NCBI GenBank assembly: GCA_031411575.1
Contig: JANOBJ010000080.1
Coordinates: 1-19,003 of the forward strand
DNA length: 19,003 nt
Direction: 5' to 3'
Source: JANOBJ01 sp031411575
Lineage (GTDB): Bacteria > Pseudomonadota > Gammaproteobacteria > Burkholderiales > Burkholderiaceae_C
Part shown: piece after piece, positions 14,934 through 19,003 of the stretch
Position numbering within the stretch: the stretch's first letter is position 1
Layout of the letters: each line of letters opens with the position of its first letter
Position numbers and translations under genes: made by a program
Notes under the pieces: generated by a model
Told to the model about the DNA's origin: nothing
What the model saw: the letters and a program-made list of their open reading frames with translations, nothing else
Database searches by the model: none

Positions 14934-16631
14934 TCAGGACCTCGTGCGCAGCGCCCGGCTGAGCAGCGCCACCGGGATCAACCCCACCAGCACCAGCGCC
15001 AGGGAGGGCAGCGCGGCCTCGCCCAGGCGCTCGTCGCGCGCCAGCTGGTAGGCCACCACGGCAAGCGTGTCGCTGTTGAAGGGGCGCAGCACCAGCGTGG
15101 CGGGCAGTTCCTTCATCACGTCCACAAACACCAGCAGCGCGGCCGCCGCGATGGAGCGTTTGAGCAGCGGGCCGTGCACGCGCGTCAGCAGCGCAAAGCC
15201 GCCCATGCCGAGCATGCGGGCCGAATCGTCAAAGCTGCCCGGGATGCGCGCATAGCCGCTTTGCACCGATTGCAGCGCCACCGCGCAAAACCGCACCAGG
15301 TAGGCCCAGACGATGCCCAGCGCCGTGGCCGTGACGAAGTAGCCCACGCTTAAGTGCGGCGCGGTGGCCTGCAGCCAGCCCACCGGCAGCAGCAGCCCGA
15401 CCACGATCACCGCGCCCGGAATCGCGTAGCCGAGCGACGCCAGTTGCACCACGGCGCGCGTGAGCGCATCGCCCGAACGGCGCAACGCGAAGGCCAGTGC
15501 CAGCGCAATCGCCACGGCCAGCACAGCGGTGATGCCGGCCAGCCGCACGCTGTTCCACGCCCAGTCAAAAAAGCGCGCCCAGGGCAACGGCGCCCCGGCA
15601 TTCGACCCGCCATCCACGCCACCCGCCGCCAGGGCCAGCACCAGCGGGCGCAGCATGAACAGCACCGGCAGCACAAAACCCGCCAGCACCGGCAGCGTGC
15701 AGATGGCCCAGGCCAGCCAGCGGTGGCGCCCGGTCAGCGCGGCGGGCTGCGCCTCGGCCGAGCCCGGTCGCGCGCCTCGGCCGGCCGCAAAGCGCATGCG
15801 CCGCTGGGCCCGGTGTTCCAGCCGCAACAACACGACCACCAGCACCAGCAGCAACGTGGCCAGTTGCGCCGCCGCGATGCGGTTGTCCATGGCCAGCCAG
15901 GCCTTGTAGATGCCGGCGGTGAAGGTCTGGATGCCAAAGTAGCTGGCCACGCCAAAATCGGCCAGCGTCTCCATCAGCGCCAGCGCCACGCCCGCCGCCA
16001 CGGCCGGCCGCGCCAGCGGCAGCGCCACCTGGCGGATGCGGCGCGACAGCGGTGCGCCCAGCAGCCGCGCGGCTTCCATCAGGTGGGTGGCGCGCTCGGC
16101 CAGCGCGGTGCGAGCCAGCAGGTAGACATACGGGTACAGCGCGAAGGTGAACACCCAGGCCGCGCCGCCCAGGCTGCGCACCTCGGGAAACACGCGCCCC
16201 TGCAGGCCAAACGCGCTGCGAAGGCCGTTCTGCAAGGGGCCGCCAAACTGCAGGAAATCGGTGTATGCGTAAGCCACCACGTAGGCGGGCATGGCCAGCG
16301 GCAGCAGCAGCGCCCACTCAAAGGTGCGGCGGCCCGGAAAGTCAAACAGCGTCACCGCCGCCGCGGTGGACATGCCCACCACCATCACGCCGGCAGCCAC
16401 CATCGCGCACAGCGCCAGCGTGCTGCCCACGTAGTCGGGCAGTACCGTGCGCGCCATCTCGCCCAGGATTTGCGCGGACTGCGCGTTCCACTGCAGCCAC
16501 GACGCCACAACCGCCAGCACTGGCAGGGCCAGCATGGCCGCCAGCGCCAGCAGCAGCGGTTTGGGCCACCACGCCGCCGCGCCGCGTGCGCGCGGGGCAT
16601 CGGAAGGCAGCAACGGGAGGGCGGTTTCGGT
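14934..16631 (-). CDS. fbpB: ferric iron ABC transporter permease (FbpB-like, two fused halves)
   Basis: An inner-membrane permease of the FbpB/SfuB/AfuB type, with two homologous halves fused in one chain and about 12 membrane helices. Each half carries an EAA-type loop for contact with the ATPase: EAARLLGAPLSRRIRQVALPLARPA in the first and DDSARMLGMGGFALLTRVHGPLLKRS in the second. The motif LADFGVASYFGIQTFTAGIYKAW is typical of ferric-iron rather than thiamine permeases. I set the start at TTG 16631 (565 aa, MTETALPLLPS), which leaves about 26 residues before the first helix. The only ATG, at 16703, adds 24 residues that overlap the Fur-like box and lies 14 bases from the divergent ATPase start; neither start has a ribosome site. 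No periplasmic iron-binding protein (FbpA) gene is adjacent. The ATPase is divergently encoded, unlike the usual co-directional fbpABC operon. Confidence 0.87.
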   Translation of the reverse strand, partial: TETALPLLPSDAPRARGAAAWWPKPLLLALAAMLALPVLAVVASWLQWNAQSAQILGEMARTVLPDYVGSTLALCAMVAAGVMVVGMSTAAAVTLFDFPGRRTFEWALLLPLAMPAYVVAYAYTDFLQFGGPLQNGLRSAFGLQGRVFPEVRSLGGAAWVFTFALYPYVYLLARTALAERATHLMEAARLLGAPLSRRIRQVALPLARPAVAAGVALALMETLADFGVASYFGIQTFTAGIYKAWLAMDNRIAAAQLATLLLVLVVVLLRLEHRAQRRMRFAAGRGARPGSAEAQPAALTGRHRWLAWAICTLPVLAGFVLPVLFMLRPLVLALAAGGVDGGSNAGAPLPWARFFDWAWNSVRLAGITAVLAVAIALALAFALRRSGDALTRAVVQLASLGYAIPGAVIVVGLLLPVGWLQATAPHLSVGYFVTATALGIVWAYLVRFCAVALQSVQSGYARIPGSFDDSARMLGMGGFALLTRVHGPLLKRSIAAAALLVFVDVMKELPATLVLRPFNSDTLAVVAYQLARDERLGEAALPSLALVLVGLIPVALLSRALRTRS

Positions 16632-16685
16632 CAAGGCAGTGGCGCGGTGGCGACGGATCGCGGTTTGCGAGGGTAGGTAGATGCA

Positions 16686-16704
16686 AATGCGAATTGTAAG
16701 CATC
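16686..16704. promoter_or_regulatory. Fur-like box between divergent iron-transport genes
   Basis: AATGCGAATTGTAAGCATC matches 13 of 19 positions of the Fur-type site AATGAGAATTATTCTCATT by hand comparison. It has dyad symmetry ATGC...GCAT. It lies just upstream of TACAAT (16705-16710), a -10 candidate whose start point would fall at the ATPase ATG. Confidence 0.5.
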
Positions 16705-16717
16705 TACAATCGAAACC

Positions 16718-17782
16718 ATGTTCCTGGAAGTCAGCCAGCTGAAGGTGCAGTACCCGGGCCGACCGCAACCAGCGGTCAGCGGCGTGACGCTGGGTCTGCG
16801 CGCGGGCGACATCGGCGTGCTGATCGGCCCTTCCGGCTGCGGCAAGACCACGCTGCTGCGCGCGGTGGCGGGCCTGGAGCCGGTCGCGGGCGGCGAAATC
16901 AAGCTCGCCGGTGAATTGGTGGGCAGCGCCACCACGCAGGTGCCGGCCGAGCACCGCCGCATCGGCATGGTGTTTCAGGATTACGCGCTGTTTCCGCACC
17001 TGGACGTGGGCCACAACGTGGCCTTTGGCCTGCACGCCCTGCCCCGCCCCGAGCGCCGTGCGCGCGTTGACGAGGTGCTGGCCCTGGTGGGGCTGGAAGG
17101 CAGCGGCAAGCGCTTTCCGCATGAACTCTCGGGCGGCCAGCAGCAGCGCGTGGCGCTGGCCCGCGCGCTGGCACCCAAGCCGCGCCTGCTGCTGCTGGAC
17201 GAACCGTTTTCCAACCTCGACGTGGAGCTGCGCGAGCGGCTGGCGCATGAGGTGCGCGGCATCCTGAAGGCGGCCAACGCCACCGCGCTGTTCGTCACGC
17301 ATGACCAGCTGGAAGCCTTTGCCATCGGCGACGTGATTGGCGTGATGCACGAGGGCACGCTGCACCAGTGGGACGACGCCTACACCCTGTACCACCGTCC
17401 GGCCACGCGCTTTGTGGCGGATTTCATCGGCCACGGCGTGTTTGCCAAGGCCACCATCCGCGAAGTGGGCAAGCGCATGGTGGTCAGCACGCCGCTGGGT
17501 GACCTGACCGATGTGGCCGAATGCCCGCTGCCCGACGCGTTTGCCAATGGCGAATGCGAGGTGCTGCTGCGCGCCGACGACATCGTGCACGACGACAACG
17601 CGCCGGTGAAGGCGCAGATTGTGCGCAAGGCGTTTCGCGGTTCGGAGTTCTTGTACACGCTGCGCCTGAAAACCGGCGAGACGGTGCTGGCCCACGTGCC
17701 CAGCCACCACGACCACAAGCTGGGCGAGTGGATCGGCATTCGCGCCGAAGTGGACCACGTGGTGACGTTCGCGCGCGAGTAG
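16718..17782 (+). CDS. fbpC: ferric iron ABC transporter ATP-binding protein (FbpC-like)
   Basis: A 354-aa ABC ATPase that powers the adjacent permease. Walker A is GPSGCGKTT (37-45), Q-loop Gln87 (VFQDYALFPH), signature LSGGQ (137-141), Walker B LLLLDE (157-162) and H-loop His195 (FVTHDQLEA). A C-terminal regulatory/TOBE-like extension of about 120 residues follows (FIGHGVFAKATI ... RADDIVHDDNAPVKAQIVRKAFRGSEFLYTL), as in FbpC and related importers. The ATG at 16718 has no ribosome site. The TACAAT element seven bases upstream would place transcription at or near the start codon, so the mRNA may be leaderless. It is followed by a strong hairpin terminator at 17854-17882. FbpC is favoured over other importer ATPases because of the neighbouring permease and Fur-like box. 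Confidence 0.88.
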   Translation: MFLEVSQLKVQYPGRPQPAVSGVTLGLRAGDIGVLIGPSGCGKTTLLRAVAGLEPVAGGEIKLAGELVGSATTQVPAEHRRIGMVFQDYALFPHLDVGHNVAFGLHALPRPERRARVDEVLALVGLEGSGKRFPHELSGGQQQRVALARALAPKPRLLLLDEPFSNLDVELRERLAHEVRGILKAANATALFVTHDQLEAFAIGDVIGVMHEGTLHQWDDAYTLYHRPATRFVADFIGHGVFAKATIREVGKRMVVSTPLGDLTDVAECPLPDAFANGECEVLLRADDIVHDDNAPVKAQIVRKAFRGSEFLYTLRLKTGETVLAHVPSHHDHKLGEWIGIRAEVDHVVTFARE

Positions 17783-17853
17783 GCGGCGGGTCGGTGGATG
17801 CCGCTTGCCGGTGCCGGCTGCAACCTGTCCTGAAACCGAGATTTATGATCAAA

Positions 17854-17882
17854 ATGGCCACGGGTCCCTATCCCGTGGTCAT
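17854..17882. terminator. bidirectional intrinsic terminator hairpin
   Basis: The arms are 17854-17864 and 17872-17882 (core CCACGGG / CCCGTGG), an 11-bp stem with one G-T pair and a 7-base loop. It is preceded by AAAA and followed by TTGTTT, so it could stop the + strand ATPase transcript and also transcripts from the minus-strand acyltransferase gene. Confidence 0.65.
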
Positions 17883-17906
17883 TGTTTGCTATATATTTAA
17901 TAGCAA
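17877..17906 (+). repeat. AT-rich palindromic repeat, copy D
   Basis: GGTCATTG (17877-17884) leads into TTGCTAT (17886-17892), a 7-base loop and ATAGCAA (17900-17906), a perfect 7-bp stem. It overlaps the right arm of the preceding GC-rich hairpin and lies 18 bases from the stop codon of the minus-strand acyltransferase gene. Confidence 0.75.
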
Positions 17907-17924
17907 TCAGATCGGGCGCCAACG

Positions 17925-18680
17925 TCAGTTGTCAAGGGTCCTGGCGCGCGACAGCAGCGCTTCCACGCTGTTTCGCAAGTCCGCCCCCCAGGCGCGGCGG
18001 TCGCGCCCGTCGCGCTGTTGCGGCTCGCCGAACACCAGCACGGCGGTCAGCCCTGGCGCCGTCAGGGTGCGCCAGATCGAGCCGACCAGGCTGTCGTCGC
18101 CCACGTAATTGGGCGCATCACTGTGCTGGCCGGTCGCGCGGTCGATGAACTGCAGCGCCACCGGCTGCACCGCCGACTGCGCGGAAATCGCGGCCTGGAT
18201 CAGGTTGGCGTGAAACGGCAGCAGGCCGGTGCCATCACTGGTGGTGCCCTCGGGGAACACCGCCACCACATCGCCTTCGCGCAGGCTCTCGGCCATGTGG
18301 TGCACCACGCGCATCGCATCGCGCCGCGACTCGCGCGCGATGTACAGCGTGCCGGCACCGGTGGCCATGCGGCCAACCAGCGGCCAGCTCTTGACGTCGG
18401 ATTTGGAGACGAAGCGGCAATGACGCGCGGCGTGCATCACCAGGATGTCGAGCCACGAAATATGGTTGGCCACCAGCAGCATCGGCCCGCTCACCGGCGG
18501 CGTGCCCTTGACGATCAGCTCGATGTCCAGAATCTGCATCATGCGCGCCGCCCACACCTGCACCCGCGCATAGCGGTGCGTGGCCGGCATGCCCGGAAAG
18601 CGAAACACGATCGTCAGCAACCCCACCGCCGCATGCGCCACGCCGCGTGCCAGCTTGGCGGTGGCCGACAGCAGCTTCAT
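17925..18680 (-). CDS. plsC: lysophospholipid acyltransferase (PlsC-like, 1-acyl-glycerol-3-phosphate acyltransferase)
   Basis: A 251-aa membrane-associated acyltransferase, expected to transfer an acyl chain to lysophosphatidate in phospholipid synthesis. The catalytic motif I is NHISWLD (NHx4D), motif III is FPEGTTS, and a GTLYIAR segment lies between. A hydrophobic N-terminal stretch (HAAVGLLTIVFRF) probably anchors it in the inner membrane. The ATG at 18680 is chosen because the 21 codons upstream are encoded by a repeat-like GC-rich intergenic sequence; the ribosome site is weak. It follows the dihydroorotase gene by 82 bases on the same strand. That pyrC-plsC order is, from memory, usual in Comamonadaceae. 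Ornithine-lipid acyltransferases (OlsA) share these motifs, so the exact acceptor is not certain. Confidence 0.85.
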   Translation of the reverse strand: MKLLSATAKLARGVAHAAVGLLTIVFRFPGMPATHRYARVQVWAARMMQILDIELIVKGTPPVSGPMLLVANHISWLDILVMHAARHCRFVSKSDVKSWPLVGRMATGAGTLYIARESRRDAMRVVHHMAESLREGDVVAVFPEGTTSDGTGLLPFHANLIQAAISAQSAVQPVALQFIDRATGQHSDAPNYVGDDSLVGSIWRTLTAPGLTAVLVFGEPQQRDGRDRRAWGADLRNSVEALLSRARTLDN

Positions 18681-18683
18681 GCC

Positions 18684-18763
18684 GGGCTGCCGCCGGGCCG
18701 CCCCAAGGCAGCCCGAGCCCCCTCGGGGGGCAGCGCAGTACACGCAGTGACCAGCGTGGGGGT
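18684..18763. repeat. REP-like GC-rich intergenic palindromic element between pyrC and plsC
   Basis: The segment has nested dyads: GGGCTGCC (18684-18691) with GGCAGCCC (18707-18714), and CCCGAG (18712-18717) with CTCGGG (18722-18727). A CACGC...GCGTG pair follows (18741-18758). I recognise the wording 'AGCCCCCTCGGGGGGCAGCG' plus 'ACACGCAGTGA..AGCGTGGGGG' as a recurrent intergenic sequence of Comamonadaceae genomes (from memory; not checked). Confidence 0.55.
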
Positions 18764-19003
18764 CAACATTCGTACGCGATCTGCCCGCCCACGATGGTGC
18801 AGCGTACGCGACCGGGCAGCGCGTAGCCCGAAAACGGCGTGTGCTTGCCCTGGCTGCGCAAGGCGTCGGCCGTCACCGTCCATTCGGTCTGCGGGTCGAA
18901 GATGCAGACATCGGCCACGCCGCCCTCGACCAGCTGGCCGAGGCTTGACTGCAAGGTGCCGATCGATTTGCCCAGCACGGCGGCCGGCGCGCTGGTGAGC
19001 ACG
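18763..19003 (-). CDS. pyrC: dihydroorotase C-terminal part, cut by window edge
   Basis: The last 79 codons of an amidohydrolase-fold protein. They match the C-terminus of class I dihydroorotase, which closes carbamoyl-aspartate to dihydroorotate in pyrimidine synthesis. The tell-tale segment is VADVCIFDPQTEWTVTADALRSQGKHTPFSGYALPGRVRCTIVGGQIAYE. The phrase SQGKHTPF.GY.L.G.V..T.V.G is typical of dihydroorotase, hydantoinase and allantoinase tails, and 'W.V....L.SQGKNTPF' favours dihydroorotase. The zinc-binding residues lie outside the window, so a non-catalytic PyrC' paralogue cannot be excluded. The 5' end is to the right, beyond 19003. It is likely the upstream gene of an operon with plsC. 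Confidence 0.85.
   Translation of the reverse strand, partial: VLTSAPAAVLGKSIGTLQSSLGQLVEGGVADVCIFDPQTEWTVTADALRSQGKHTPFSGYALPGRVRCTIVGGQIAYEC

Noticed and set aside
15354..16676. Plus-strand open frame (440 codons) over the iron permease
   Set aside because: It is His/Arg/Gln-rich with no domain, antisense to a clear two-half ABC permease.

Overview
The window is dense, G+C-rich bacterial DNA. It most resembles a betaproteobacterium of the Burkholderiales, probably family Comamonadaceae. The reasons are a Bug/TctC-type solute-binding protein, an ECHDC3-like crotonase, a pyrC-plsC gene pair, and two kinds of intergenic palindromic repeat of a style I associate with that family. The taxonomic call is inference: there is no rRNA or other phylogenetic marker here.

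Layout. (1) 1-3747, + strand: the C-terminal two thirds of a CopA-type Cu+ P-type ATPase, then a periplasmic SBP56/methanethiol oxidase (mtoX) translationally coupled to a SCO1/SenC-like copper chaperone. Together they read as a copper-enzyme maturation block for sulfur-gas (methanethiol) oxidation. (2) 3783-6961, - strand: a lower-G+C phytanoyl-CoA dioxygenase-family protein with two C-terminal tandem repeats, a small hydrophilic protein, a stand-alone GAF protein, and an enoyl-CoA hydratase-like protein lacking both catalytic glutamates. (3) 7049-7843, + strand: a SAM methyltransferase with a recognisable sigma70-type promoter and a perfect hairpin at the expected transcription start. (4) 7908-13053, - strand: a likely three-gene operon of a 1065-aa STAND/TPR regulator with a C-terminal SARP/BTAD module, an orphan Bug-type solute-binding protein, and a second SAM methyltransferase. 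A pair of ~74-bp direct repeats (7827-7900 and 13188-13261) brackets this module. (5) 13318-14646, - strand: a secreted beta-propeller (choice-of-anchor I type) preceded by a strong Pho box. (6) 14934-17782: a divergent ferric-iron ABC transporter pair (permease -, ATPase +) with a Fur-like box between them. (7) 17925-19003, - strand: plsC-like acyltransferase and the 3' end of a dihydroorotase gene.

Five copies of a short AT-rich palindrome, all in the same orientation, sit just downstream of five minus-strand genes. They probably serve as 3'-end processing or termination signals. No tRNA, rRNA, CRISPR array, transposase or integrase was seen, and no gene-free stretch exceeds 300 bases. The most unusual features are the repeat-bracketed regulator/Bug/methyltransferase module, the mtoX-SCO copper cluster without an adjacent mauG, and the Pho-box-controlled secreted propeller.
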